Shown: piece by piece, positions 49,500-63,099 of the stretch
Numbering within the stretch: position 1 is the stretch's first letter
Layout of the letters: the number at the start of each line of letters is the position of its first letter
NCBI GenBank assembly: GCA_946699065.1
Contig: CAMPDV010000246.1
Coordinates: 248,001 to 312,000 of the forward strand
Origin: Loxodes magnus
Taxonomy: Eukaryota; Ciliophora; Karyorelictea; Loxodida; Loxodidae
Reading direction: 5' to 3'
Length of the DNA: 64,000 nucleotides
Program-made: the position numbers and the translations under genes
Notes under the pieces: generated by a model
What the model was told of the DNA's origin: nothing
Seen by the model: the letters and a program-made list of their open reading frames with translations, nothing else
Database searches by the model: none

Positions 49500-51366
49500 T
49501 AATATTAAGAAGTTAAATAGACAAGATTTTATTTATTCTTGCTTCTTTGCTTATTTAACTATTAATAAATTATAAAAATTGCTAAAATGAATAATAATTT
49601 TTATAGTTATAATGCTAGTTTCATATTTCATATAATATGAAGTAATCTATTTCCTTTTCTTCTTAATATTTATTAATTTTAAATAGTTTATACTAAATAG
49701 AAGGAATATAGCTATAAGCTAATATTTTAGATATTTCTATTTAAGGTTTTTTATGTTCTTCGCTATTTATTTATTTACTTATAGTTTCTCATCTTACACT
49801 TAGATATAGCTTAGATTTCTAATTAATTTGAAATATAGCCTACTTATATATATATTAAGCCATTTAAATAATTTAATTTTCTTTCTTAGCTATTATTTGT
49901 TTTCCTCTTCTTAATGCAAAACTATTAATTTATAACTTTTATTAATTAAATTTCCTAATATCCTAAGCAACTTTTAAACTCTTTTAAATCATCATAAAAG
50001 ACTTGGCTGGTGCTAGTAAATTTACCAAAGATATCTATATAATTATCTCTGTATAAGCATTTATTATCTTTTAGCTTATTTATTAACTTATTTTTTACTA
50101 TTATTATCATTAATTTTTATTTCTTAGACATTTAAATCATATAAGTCTCATATCTAACATTTTAGTATACTGTTAGATTTAAGCTATGATAGTGATATAA
50201 AACTAAAAACATATGGTATAGAATGTATAAACTAAACTAAAAGTCTTTTATATTATATTTATCAGTTAAATACTTTAAAAACTAATAGGAGATAGCAACA
50301 GTGAGTCATACTTAGTTTATATATGCTATTTGTTTAATTACTAAGTCTAAGTTTTAAGTATTAATGCTATTCGATTATATTATTAAAAAGAGTTCTATAT
50401 AAGAACAAAAGCCTTCAAAGAAGGATATAATCCCTAACATAAGAATAATAATTCTTCTTCAATCTTAAGTATACTCTATTAAATAAAAAGATGCTTCGAA
50501 ATAATTAAGCAAGTAATACTTTTAAAGTATTTAGTTTAGTAATAAACTTAATAGAAGATAGCTCTTCATATGGATTTAAATTGTTTCTACTAAGTTATTT
50601 ATTTATTAAATTTCTTAAACTAAGGAAGAAACACTATTTTAAAAAATTAACTTAAGATAGCATTAATTACAGATAGAAATGTGCCAAGAAGTTTATTATA
50701 ATAGGCTGTGATTATTTATAAGCAAAATCATAAAATCAGAATTTTTTTTCTTGCTTTGAGTTAAATAAATAGAGATGAAAGAGAATTGAAAATGAATTTT
50801 AAAATTATTCTTTATTATAAATTGAGACAACATTAATAGTTTAGACTAAATAAAGAACTCAATAAATTTAGATAAGATAGAAGCCTAAAGTAATTAAGAA
50901 ATTATCAAACTTAAATTAAAAAAATGAATTTTCTTAAAAAGATATTAAAGGTAAAAGCATAAAATACCTTCTAATTAACTAGCAAACACAAATTTTAGCC
51001 ATGATTAAAGTTATGCATTTAAGAAGAATATGATAAGATTCATTATTCCATTGAGTTAAGATTTAAATCCTTCTTTGAAGATTTGAATGGTAAATCTATT
51101 TCCAAAAATCATTTTAAATTGTTTTTAAACTTATATCATATAGCAAAATTAAAAAATCTTAACTTTATTACAAAGATGAAATAGATAAAAGACTTTTGAT
51201 GACAGAATTAGAAAATGAAAAATTAGGAAACATAAGACAGTCACATTTCTAAGATAGAAATTCGCATATTTAATAATTTGATTAGAAGAACTAGAATTTT
51301 ATATGGACATGGAGTTAAATTCATAAATAGTGTCAGCTTAGAAGAATAAATATTTCTCAGGGTTAT
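49500..51366 (+). repeat. Segmental duplication, arm 2 part b
   Basis: Counterpart of 25.9-27.776 kb. Joined directly to part a, without the 6.5 kb found in arm 1. Confidence 0.6.
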
Positions 51367-51379
51367 AACAGAACATTAA
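51367..51379 (+). other. Empty target site matching element B
   Basis: AACAGAACATTAA occurs once here, with left flank GGTTAT and right flank ATTTAAA, equal to the two outer flanks of element B in arm 1. This is the pre-insertion allele. Confidence 0.9.
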
Positions 51380-53816
51380 ATTTAAATAGTTCAAACTTTC
51401 AAATATAAAGAATTTATTTAATAGGAATAAATAAAGTGGCAGCTAAAATTTATCATGAGAATATTAAGATAAATGTAGAAGGAAAAAAATCTTTATTTTA
51501 AAAGCATAATAGAAGAAGAACTAGAAGCTCTTTAAGGATATATCTAGCTTCTTAGAAAATAAAATTTAAATTTGATCTATTAAGTTGAACAAATGCCAAA
51601 TGTATTGTATAATCTAAAGCTTCCAAACATCTTAAATATCCTGAAAATAGCCTAGGGAATATGAAAATTTGAGACCAAATCTTTGATATATTTAAACTTA
51701 AAGAAAGCACAATTTATAATAATAAAATAGTTATGCTTAATTCAGGAATATTTATATACTTATAACAGAATAAGAGAAATTAAGCAAAAAGTATTATTAA
51801 AATTAAAATCTGGTTATTTGTTACGAAGCATAGCCAGAAATTTTCGTTATTCGTAGATTTAATTCCCAAGTTTCTTGAAAAGAATCTTTAAAAATATGAG
51901 TCAGAAAGATTTTAAACTATTAGAAATAAAAAATAGATCATCTTGATATAAGCTTAAATAAAGAGAAAAAATAAATTTAAATATTACAATTTATAAAATA
52001 AAAGGAAAAATAGCTTTTTCAAGTTCAAATTAGATGAGCGAGCAATTATTTTATAAAAAGGAAAACATTTAATCAGCTAAAATTTATAGCTTCAAGCCTA
52101 CATATTAAAAGATATTATATCTTTAAGAAATAAAACCAAATATTATAAAAGAAAAAATAATATTAAAAAATGTAATATTCAAATATAATAGATTCATCTA
52201 ATAATATTTGATAAATCATATGATAATTATATATAGCATGTTACGAAACAGTAAAATAGACGAATAATAAAATAGAATATCTAAAAAACGAAAAATAAAT
52301 TCAAAATTTATTTGGAGTTTTTATAGAAATTAAATATTGCAAGGTTCAATAAATGAATTTAAATAAGAATCTGATATTAAGAGGAAATTTATTAAAACGC
52401 TAATTAAAAGCTAGAAGGCTATAGAAATTTGGTTCTCAAGAACATTAAAATTTTTTGAAATATAAATAGAACCGAAATAAATATTAAAAATAAGTGTATT
52501 ACTAACTAAATAAATGAAATTCTAGTATAATAATTATCAAGTTAAATAAATAGTCCAATATATCAAATATCTCTTTATGCTTAGCATTCTATTTTTGTTT
52601 TAAAAAACGAAATCTTAAATTGAATTATTTAATAAGACTTTAACTTGCAATGCATTTAAGTAAATTTCATTTATGAAAGCATTTTAAGCCTAAAATAAAT
52701 GTTTTATATTTGATTAATAAAATATTTTAGATATCATTACCATCAATTTTAGATTGGAATAAATTAAGAATTATATTAAATCCATATAAAACTTTAAGTA
52801 TAAAACTAAAATTTAGATAAAAACACCTATATATATTTATATATCTATTTATTTGAAAGTATGCTAATATTTCAGAAAAATTAATTTAAAAATCATACTT
52901 TTCCAAATATTTATTCTCTTAGCTTGTTTTTATCCCCAAATTATCTATTTTATTACTATGCTTTTTATATTTTTTAAGTTTTCTAATTCAAGCAACTTTT
53001 TAATTTCTGTAATTCCTTTAGAAAGCTCCTTTGAGTTTGCTTTCAGTTAATAAAGCTTTTATAATTAAGTATATAAAAGCAAACTATTAAAGTAAATCTT
53101 TTATTCTATTCTTGTTTAATAGATTTCCTTTTTTCCTAAATCTTGCTATATTAAGAAATATCTTAATATATCAATTTCCATACTTATCCAATTCTAATTT
53201 ATATCTATTTATTAAAAGCTAAATATTCTTAAATCATTTATCTAAATAGCTATCTTCAACTCAAAATAATCTTCTCTTCTCTAAAGATTTACCTTTATAC
53301 TACCTTAAAGTAATTATTTTCTTATATGTTTATTATTTTATTAATAGGTAACTTTGATTTATTCTCTTATTTAAAGCTATAAATATTACTTAAGCTTTGC
53401 TACTTATTTAGTAATATCCTATATTATTATTGCACTTTTGCTTAATTAGTTAAACAAATCTATCATAAATTTCTAGTTTAGGATGTTAATTAAGTATCTA
53501 GATATTAAACCAAATTTAGAGATACTAAAGAATATTTATGATTGAAATTAGAATTAAGGAATGTGACTCAAAGGAACTATTAAAATTATAGATTATTAAT
53601 AGAAGACATTAGCCAACATAGGATCTTGAAAGTTTAATAATTATAGGGGAAATAATTTAATATCTCATTTATATTGGTATAGCCAACTAAGGGTTAATGG
53701 GTAACTAATAAATAATTAAGTTTTATAAATCTAAATTAAAAACACTACTAATGATTAGAGTAAAATGCTTATTATAAGTTTCATTGTTAGCATAACAGAA
53801 GAAAAGTGTTATTTAA

Positions 53817-53893
53817 GATACTAAGACTGATTATCTAAAACGACAGATTAGAAGTCTGTTGAGAATTTACCATGCGAATCAAAGTCTCATTTA
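53817..53893 (+). pseudogene. Decayed tRNA-Ser, arm 2
   Basis: Clear relic of tRNA-Ser: GATACTAAGACTGATTATC, then ACGACAGATTAGAAGTCTGTT around the anticodon (AGA still readable), then a broken variable arm and T arm. The acceptor stem no longer pairs at the 3' side. It lies at the position homologous to 30746 in arm 1. Confidence 0.7.
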
Positions 53894-55394
53894 AGCTAGG
53901 TAAATCAGGTTATAAATTAAAAATGATAAAATGCTAACATTTTATTTAGATAAGCTTATATATGAATAAACTATTTAGCTTAGACTTAAAACTTTATTCT
54001 ACTAAGTTTATTTTATTTATACAATAGTAAGCAACGATATCTTAATAGTTGATCAACTCACTTTTTTAATTTCTTAAACCAAAAATTAATTTTATTCTAT
54101 ACTTCAAGCAAAGTAGGATGCTTATTAATTAGAAAAGTTCAGATCAGAGTATCATATGATTATAAAATTAAACATATCAGTGCTTTTATGGATTAGTAAA
54201 TTAATTCAAACAAATAATATTCTCATATTAGAGAAATGAACTGAGTAATTTAGATATATCTAAACTAATTAAAGAATAGTAAATGTAGCTATAATAAAGA
54301 AATGAGATAAATAGTGTAAGCTTTTATAATAAAGAAACTTATATTAGCATTTATTCCTTAGCATTCCTTTATTTTCAGTATTAGACACTATTAAAGTCTC
54401 TTAAACTTCATTCCAAGTATTTATAGAGTCAAACAACATAATTTAATTGATAGATACATCTATTAAGATCATACTTATATTTATTCATAATCTATTTTTA
54501 TAATTTGAAGATTTAGCTTAAATAAGAAATAAGTTTAACATAATTTAGAGCAAAAATAAAAATAAGCAATGTATGGATGCTAATTAAATACTTTAGAACT
54601 GAAATAAATAATATTAAATTATCCAAAATTTAAATGATTTACATAGAGAAATAATCTAAGAAATAGTCAATTTAAATTATTTTTTTCCTTTTTAGAGATC
54701 AAATATTTTCTATTAGCAGCCCAAAGCCTCAAGTGTAAATTATGCTTAAGTATATCATTTCTTATATGCAACTAGTTCTTAATTTAGGGTTATTAAATAG
54801 ATGTTATGAATTAGTATCTTGAAATATATGAATTCTACTTCCAACAACTATAAAGAATTGAGAAAAGGCCAGATAACTAAATTTAATTGGAATACCTAAA
54901 TAAAATAAGGTAAAAGTAGCATTTTAGACAACATAGAATTACCTAATTAAGAAAAAAATGAAAAAAAGTAGAGAAGAAATAAAATATTGTTATAGTAAAA
55001 TTCATAAAAAGAAAACTAAGAATTTAATAATTTATAATTAAGTAGTTAGATACTTTTCTTATAAACTTTTATAATTGTATGAAATTTTAAAATTATTAAT
55101 AAAAATATATTTAAAGCTTCAATAGATCAAACATGGGTTATAGCTTCTTAAAGGTATTTATTATAATATAATCTTATTTCCTTAATCTCTATAACTGTTA
55201 AAACATTCATAAAATTAGATACTAAATAACATTTAAAGCTTGCTATTAGTTAGATATTTATTAATTTCCCTCTTTCTATTTTATCTATTAAGCTTTTATG
55301 GATTATTCTTCCTCTAATAAGATTGAATTATATTTTCTAGGAATTTAGATTTATTCTCCATTTAATAAATTCCATATTAAGGTTTTATATAAAA

Positions 55395-58300
55395 ATGAAA
55401 GTGGCTGATAATTCTTAGACATTTTCATAAACAATTATGTTATAGAAATCAGTCTCTTTATAGTAGCATAAGGATTTGGATGTTTAAGAGAGTTAAATAC
55501 TTGAAATAAGATGCTACTCTAAAAGTAAAGTTAAGCTTTTACTTTACTTGTTACTTTCTCTCCTTTCTGGTGGAATCGTAAGCTTAATTTGCTACTGAAT
55601 GCCTTTTTTGTCAGCTATGCTAATGCATAAGAAATGTGCTCCAGAGGATGCAGAAGTTTTATCAATAAAGAACTAAGATGGAATTTAAGAAAATGTTAAG
55701 GTGAAGACCATTCATCTAAACTCAGAATGTACAGTTTCAAATAAATAGTTAAAAGGAGCTATTAAAATCTTCAAGTATAGATACCTTAAGTACTACTATG
55801 ACACTCAAAGCAGAACTTTCCTTCCTATTTTTTATGAATACGAATAAAAATTCAAGGAGTTTAAGAATAAGGTAGCTATGAATACCTAATAAATATAAGA
55901 TATAAAAAGAGTTTTTGGGAAGTGTAAGATGGAAATCAAAATACCTAACATTTTCGTCCTCCTGTAAAAAGAAATACTCACTCCTTTTTACCTTTTTCAA
56001 TTCTTCGCTTTGGTCTTATGGTTGTTTAAAGGGTATTTTCTATATGCGTTTTGCTTTCTATTTGTTTCTTTAGTAGGTTGCAGTATAAACTTGTTTGAAA
56101 CTAGAAGAAACCTTATTAGTTTGAGGCAGATGACTTAAAAGTCTTCGGGAGTACTGACATTCAGAGACAATAGTTGACAATTACTTTAAAGTACTGAATT
56201 AGTTCCTGGCGATTTAGTTAAAATATAAGAATATAAAGTTCCATGTGACTTAGTTTTAAAATAAGGATAAATCATAATTGATGAATCAACTCTTACGGGA
56301 GAAAGTTTCCCAGTAGTCAAAGACAGCATTCCAAATACAGATCAAATTTACAAGCCAGAACAATATCGTTAGCATACACTTTTTGAAGGAACTAAAGTTA
56401 AATAGGCAAGAGGTGAAGCAGTTGGAATAGTAATAAGAACAGGATTTTCTACCATTAAAGGAAGACTAATAAGAGGAATAATGTTCCCTAAACCAAATAA
56501 CTTTACCTTTGTAAAAGACAGCTTTAAATTTGTACTCGTAATGTTTGTGATATCAATAGGTGGTCTTATACTAGCAATCGCTCTATTTTCTTAATAGGAG
56601 TTTAAAGCTGAAGATATTGCAGTAAGAAGCTTAGATTTAATTATTATCGCTGTCCCTCCGTCATTACCAATGGCAATGGCTATTGGAACTTCGTTTTCAA
56701 TTACAAGATTAAAAAGGCTGTCTATATCTTGTATTAGTCCTCCAAGAGTCAATGTGGCAGGAAAAGTAAGTATGTTCGCGTTTGATAAAACAGGAACTTT
56801 AACCTAGGATGGAATGGAAATTGTAGGAATAAGGCATGTGGATCAAAATCACTAACTTAGCCAGAAAATTGAGTAAGTTAGCGCTTTAAATAGTCTGCTA
56901 TAGGAGCTTAACCTGCAAGAATAATAAATAACCAGTCAACCTAACTTGTAACTTAAATTGTTAGAAGGTTTAGCAGCTTGTCACAGTCTTAATATGATAG
57001 AAGGATTATTGATAGGAGATAATTTGGAAATTAAAATGTTTTAAACTACAGGATGAAAGCTAGAGGCAAGTGAATCGGAATCCAAAAGATTGATAATACC
57101 TGTTCTTAACGATCAAATATTTTAAGAAGCTATTTAGGTGCTTAGAGTATTTCACTTTGACTCCAAACTAAAAAGAATGGGAATTATATCTAAAAATACA
57201 TGCGAAAGTAGTTAATTCTATTTCTTTCAAAAAGGAGCATGTGAGTCAGTAGTGGCTAATTGCTTGGAATATACAATTCCGAAGAATCTTCAATAAATTT
57301 ACAAGTCTTATACATAAAGCGGGTATAGAGTGCTGGCTTTAGCTTACAAACCTCTTTAAGAGTGCCCAGACTTAGAAAAAGTAGCGTTATAAGAAATAGA
57401 AGGCTCTCTTATATTTCTTGGACTGTTAATTCTAAACAATCCTTTGAAACCTGAGACGACTGAGGCTATTGAGATACTTCATTAAGCTAATATAAAAACC
57501 TTAATTTCAACTGGTGATGATGTTCTAACAGCAATAGCGATAGCAAGAGAAAGCAGCATAATAGGAGAATCTGATTCTGTTCATGTTGGAGAGATTAACT
57601 AAGAAAAGTAGATAAAATGAACTCTATATAAACCTAGATAAAAATAGTCTCAAAACAGTTTTGAAGAAAGCAATTTTACAAAGAACTGGCTTAAATAAGA
57701 CTAATCTATCTAATAGACTCAAGATAATACTGATACAATCGAAGAGGAAGTTTACAGTAACTTTTATTAAATTCTATCTATATTTGCCTAAGAAGATCAT
57801 AAAAAGGAAAAGCAATGACTAGCAATAGTGGGAGACGCTTTTAATCATTTGTTGCAATCTGCCTAAGTAAGTTCAGAAAATTAGCTCATCTTAGATTTTT
57901 TGACTAGTAAAGGAAAAATATTTGCTAGAATGTCTCCAGAAAGCAAGACTTAATTGATCTGTTTACTTTAGGAAACAAAATAATTAGTTGGAATGTGTGG
58001 AGATGGAGCTAATGACTGTGGAGCCTTAAAATAAGCAGATGTAGGAATTTCTCTTTCATAAGCTGAAGCGTCAGTTGCAGCTCCTTTTACGTCCAGGATT
58101 GAGCACATTGGATGCACTTCAGTGATATTAAGAGAAGGAAGATGTGCACTAATAACTAGCTATCAATGCTTTAAATTTATGGTTCTATATGGAATGATTT
58201 AGTTCACTACGGTTGTTTGCCTTTATATTTTACCAAGTGGCCTATCAGATTATTAGTTTTTATGAATTGATCTAATACATATTATTCCAATAGCTATTAC

Positions 58301-58841
58301 TATGGGCTATTAAGGTCCATATCAAAAACTGACAGTTAAAGAACCAACTGGTGGCTTGATTACTTTTCCAATCCTAGCTTCAATTATAGGTTAGACAGCA
58401 ATTTAATTGCTAGCATAAACTATTCTAATATATACAATTTTACCGACATGGGAAGGATATGAAAAACTAGATCCAAATAGCGTTGATTTCATTGAAAACT
58501 TTTAATGTTAGGAAAATTCTATTATCTTCATTTTCTCGTTTTTTGTATACTTAAATGTAGTGCTTGCATTTAGTGAAGGAAAGCCTTTTAGATCTTCAAC
58601 AATTAAAAACTGGAGATTCATATTAATATTTGTTATACTCTGGCTAATGGATTGGTATATTCTATGGTTTCCTACTTTTTGGACTCGTGACTTATTATTA
58701 ATAGAATAATTCTCTTATGAATTGAAAGGATATATATTCATAGAAATTTTCGCACACTTGGCTCTTGCTGTCACTTATGAATTCTGGGGAATTCCCTTTA
58801 TGGATAGATGTTATAGATCGTGCCGAAAAAAGAAGCAATGA
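55395..58841 (+). CDS. P5B-type ATPase, copy 2
   Basis: 1148 residues, the same length as copy 1 and collinear without a gap. TGES, DKTGTLT (Asp464) and [11 protein letters not shown] are intact, so it should be an active pump. Differences concentrate in the N-terminal ~30 residues, the acidic loop before the hinge and the C-terminal membrane part (for example YELKG for YAWKG). The P5B signature in M4 reads PPSLP instead of PPALP, a change in the substrate-pathway helix. At two Trp positions (55596 and 56175) this copy uses TGA where copy 1 uses TGG. It ends RSCRKKKQ then TGA, followed by an almost identical 3' flank of ~20 nt. Confidence 0.95.
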
Positions 58842-61800
58842 GAAACAATTAAAATACACTTATTAGTAACTTTATCCTTTTTAATTTCCATAAAATACTT
58901 TAAGCACCATTAAATAAAATATCACTATAATCTCTCAAATCTACTTAAATTAATAAAGTCAAGTGTAATTAATGAAACTATAACAAATAATATAGCATAT
59001 AATCAATTATATGAATGCTTATTATGTTTTTATACCTAGTTTACTCTTCAGCTTATAATACTTAGATTCATTAGGATTTTTATAATTTTTGAAATGTGAA
59101 ACGTTATTAATAAAATAGAAGGGAATTTAGATAAGATGAATCATTTTTATTGCAAAGTATAACGGTTTAGACATAATAACAAAAGTTATATTAGAAGTTT
59201 ATAAAGACAAATGTAATATTTCATATGTTACAGTCATAAGTTTATAAATATATAATAGATATCTATCAGTATACATAGTAATTTGCATGAATCCTTTATA
59301 ACCATTATGAAACTAAAGCTTATTAAATAAATCAAATAATTAGATGCTTAAATTAAAGTTATGTATTTAATGAAAATCGTATTAGTTAGGCATTATTTCC
59401 ATATTCATAAAGGTTTTTAATTTCTTTACAAGAATTACTTTAAAGAAATATTTATTTCTAATTTTTAGTTCTTTAGTTTCAAGAGGCATAAATGAATATC
59501 CTCTATGACCTAGTTTTTCACTATTTTAGCATTAATACTAAACTTAAATTTTAATACTCTCCTTTCTATCTTAGCTACTAATAAATTTTGTTAGTAGATT
59601 AGATAATTTAATTTAATATTGTCCTTTTTGAATTTCTGACTATACAACTATTGTAATAATAATTAAATTCCTTCTCTTAATTTTTATCCTAGCTTAATAT
59701 AACACCAAATTTAAAAAAGAGTTATTCTCTTTTTATACTAAATATTTAGATGTAAATAGCTATAATAATAATTGAGAGATTATATTATTTACTTTATTAC
59801 ATTTTTATTCCTTTGTTGAAAAAGAACAGCTGCTTCCACAAAAATTTATATGCTTAAGTTTTCTAGCCAGAATTTCTTAAGTGCCTGGAGTTTTTAAAAT
59901 TAATTAGTCAATTATAATTTCTCAGCTTTTTGAGTTGCCTTAATTAACTTAAGAAATATAAGAAAAAAATATTAAAAAAGCTAAGATTAAAGTATAGAGA
60001 TGACTGTATAGAATATAATCAAATAGCTATATTTATTTTAATTATCAATTATCCTAATTAGATCTTCATTTCTATCTATTCTTTATATTTATTTCATTTA
60101 AAGTTTTTTCTTCTTCCTGGAAATATTTTTTCTACTTTTTTAAGCTTAAAATTATCCTATTAGATCCTAAGGATTCTAACAATAGAACATAATTAAAATG
60201 TATGTTTAGGAACTAAATTATGATTAAGGTTAAGCTAGTTAATTTATATTTAATAACCCTTTTTTCATCTTGATCAATCATCAATATCATGCCTTTTATA
60301 AGAAGCTACTAGCATTCATAATGAAGCCTTATAGATAATAATAAAAGGATAAAATGATCTATCTGAATGATAAAATATAATTAAATATCCTTCCTTAGTA
60401 ATATACAATCACTATTTAAGTAATAAAATTAATATCTCTAGGCTATGATTGAGTGTATATTCAATAGCACATAATAGTTAATAATTAATTAGCTTATCCA
60501 AATATTATAAAATAGTTACTTATTAATAAAGACATAATCAATTAGATATTAGGTAAATCTAATTATCTTATATCAATTCTACTCTAAGCCTATTACTATA
60601 AAAAACAAAGTTGTTTAAACTTTGGAATTATAATATTTACTTAATTTTAAGCATCACTCTAATAGTTTGCTTACTGAAACCAATATAAATTTTAAAGCTA
60701 AATAGAATTAGATATTATTTTGCTTATATTCGATTTATATAATATGGTTAGCTTATATAATGCTATCTAAAGATAAAGCAAATATAATGGGGAGATTATA
60801 ATCTAAGCTAATTTAAAGTTCTCTTTTTAATTATATTTATTTCCTTTAGAAATCTACCTAATAAGCACTAATTTTTAAAATGAGTTAAAGACCTAATGTA
60901 TAAATAAAAAGAATATAGGAATTTAATAATACATTAAGCTTTTAAATTGAAATTAGATAAATAAATCTTTGCTCTAAATACATTATAAATGAATCAAAGG
61001 CATTAATTAGGAACTAGCATATAAGAAAAGGGCTAGATTGAGAGAGTAATAATTTCATGTTATGTAAAACGTAAAATTAGAATATAAAAATTAGAATTAA
61101 TTTTAAGTATTTAGTAATAGAAAGAAATTATCCCTTAAAACTAAATTTTTCATACAATTAAAGAAATCTATATTTCAAATATGCTATATCAGAAATTTTA
61201 ATTTTGAGATAAATAAGATCAAATAATTTTTGGATATTAAGAATATATTTTTTAAAGTAACTAAAATCAAAAATAATACTTTTAAGGTTTAATAAGAAAA
61301 ATATATCTTTTTGAGAGAAATATAAAGCAAAAGATATAACTTATTTAAATTTTACATACTCAAAATTTAAGCTAAATATATCAAAGCTAAGCCAGTCTCA
61401 GATAGAAAAAATTTAATTATCATTACAATTTTTGTTTAAACTCTGACTAAAATAATAATAAAGAAAATTTCAAAACCTTTTTAGCTTTAATTCTAAATAT
61501 AAATATAATAGTAATATAAAACTGGCATATTTAAAGCAACTAAAGCAGGAATATTCTTAATTGTTAATATACAAGTGCTTCAAAGTCTTTAAAGTAATTA
61601 TTTTATAATTAAAGGATTATGCTAATTCAAATTATTAACTAAATTTTATAATTTTCTTGGTTGTTATTTTTTTAAATTTTTTCTAGCCTACCAATAGCTT
61701 GCTAGTAGTTATATAGATAGAAAATGAGGAAAACATATAAACATTGATTTTATTTAGGATGCTTTTTAATTTTTTCGCTTGTCATAAAATATAAAATTAA

Positions 61801-62305
61801 TGACTGAATGTTTAAATTGATTGCAATGTATATATAAATAAAACATTTTCCTTATGATAAAATAATCTACATTAAACAAAAATGTAATATATCTTTATCT
61901 TCATAACTTTATAAATTAAAAATATACTCAAAAAAGATTTCTTTATACTTTTAAAAAAGAAATTAAATTAAATTTACTATGAATTATTTTATTTATATTT
62001 TTAAATTAACTAAAGTACTTTTAAGCTTTTATTCTTTATTTATAAAAGATATTTAAAATAATATTTTTTATTTTACTTTTGATTGAAAAATAGGATAAGT
62101 TTATTTATCACTTTAATACATTATAGAAAGGCAATATTTGGTTATTGCTTTGATATATAATTAAAACATTTAATTAGTTAGTCATTGCATTAAAGTTTTA
62201 TGTCTATCTCTTTCTTTTTTCTTTATCACTTATCTCTCTTAAAAATTAAAATTCTATATATATTTAAAATCAAAAATCCTTATTTTTTCTTCAGATAAAA
62301 AAAAG
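58842..62305. other. AT-rich intergenic region
   Basis: Up to about 61 kb it matches 35.8-38.4 kb; beyond that it is unmatched low-GC sequence. No gene recognised. Confidence 0.5.
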
Positions 62306-62387
62306 CGACACCAGCAGGATTTGAACCTGCGCGGGAAATTCCCAACAGATTTCTAGTCTGTCGCCTTAACCACTCGGCCATAGTGTC
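62306..62387 (-). tRNA. trnS-AGA: tRNA-Ser(AGA), copy 3
   Basis: 82 nt, reverse complement identical to the copies at 2501 and 20282. Its upstream flank (AGAGTTATATAA just before the tRNA) matches the 20282 copy, so the two arose from one longer duplicated piece now in opposite orientation. Confidence 0.97.
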
Positions 62388-63099
62388 TTATATAACTCTT
62401 GTATTAAACCCTTTTTATAGTAAGCAAACATATTCATATATCTTAATTACCAATCTAACCATTTCGCACCATTAATTAACTAATAAACATATTTTAATAA
62501 TACCTAGTTATTTAGCAAGTACAGATTCACCTCAAACAGCTACAAGTAGTTAGTAATAATAAATTAATTTAATTTAATTTAATAAGTGTCTGAAAATTAG
62601 AAAATTTGCATCAAACTTAAATAAAGCAATTTAAAAAAAGAAGATAGGAAATAGACTCTTAATAATCTGTTTTAAACATGAAAAGTAATTGATTAATTAA
62701 GAAAAATATTCTCAGGCTTAGCGAAATAATTAAATTATTGCTAGAATCAATTAAAGCCAACTAAGGAAGAGATTTAATATTTTTAAATTAAATAGATAGA
62801 ATATTCACTAAAAAGGATATATTTCAATAATAGAATATTAAATTTTGATTAAATATATTAGAAGAAGTAGAAAATAATAATAAAATAAATTGAGATAAAT
62901 CTAAGAAAAAGATTCTCAAAGCAGAATTAATTAATTTACTAAACAATCTTTGAGAAAAATGTTTTCATTAAATTTATTTTATTATTTAAAATAACTTTAG
63001 CTTTTATATTATTTATAATTGATAAAAAGTTTTTTTTCTTCTAACTGAATTCATTTATCTAGTGAATTTTGGGAAATAATTATTGCTTAAAGAGTATTA
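62388..63099. other. AT-rich spacer
   Basis: No gene recognised. Confidence 0.5.

Larger units (their letters stand above)
48768..55394. other. AT-rich intergenic region of arm 2
   Basis: Diverged counterpart of arm 1 non-coding DNA. It holds the empty insertion site at 51367 and the tRNA-Ser relic at 53817. No gene supported. Confidence 0.5.
51380..61000 (+). repeat. Segmental duplication, arm 2 part c
   Basis: Counterpart of 28.65-38.4 kb with the decayed tRNA and second P5B ATPase in the same order. Confidence 0.75.
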
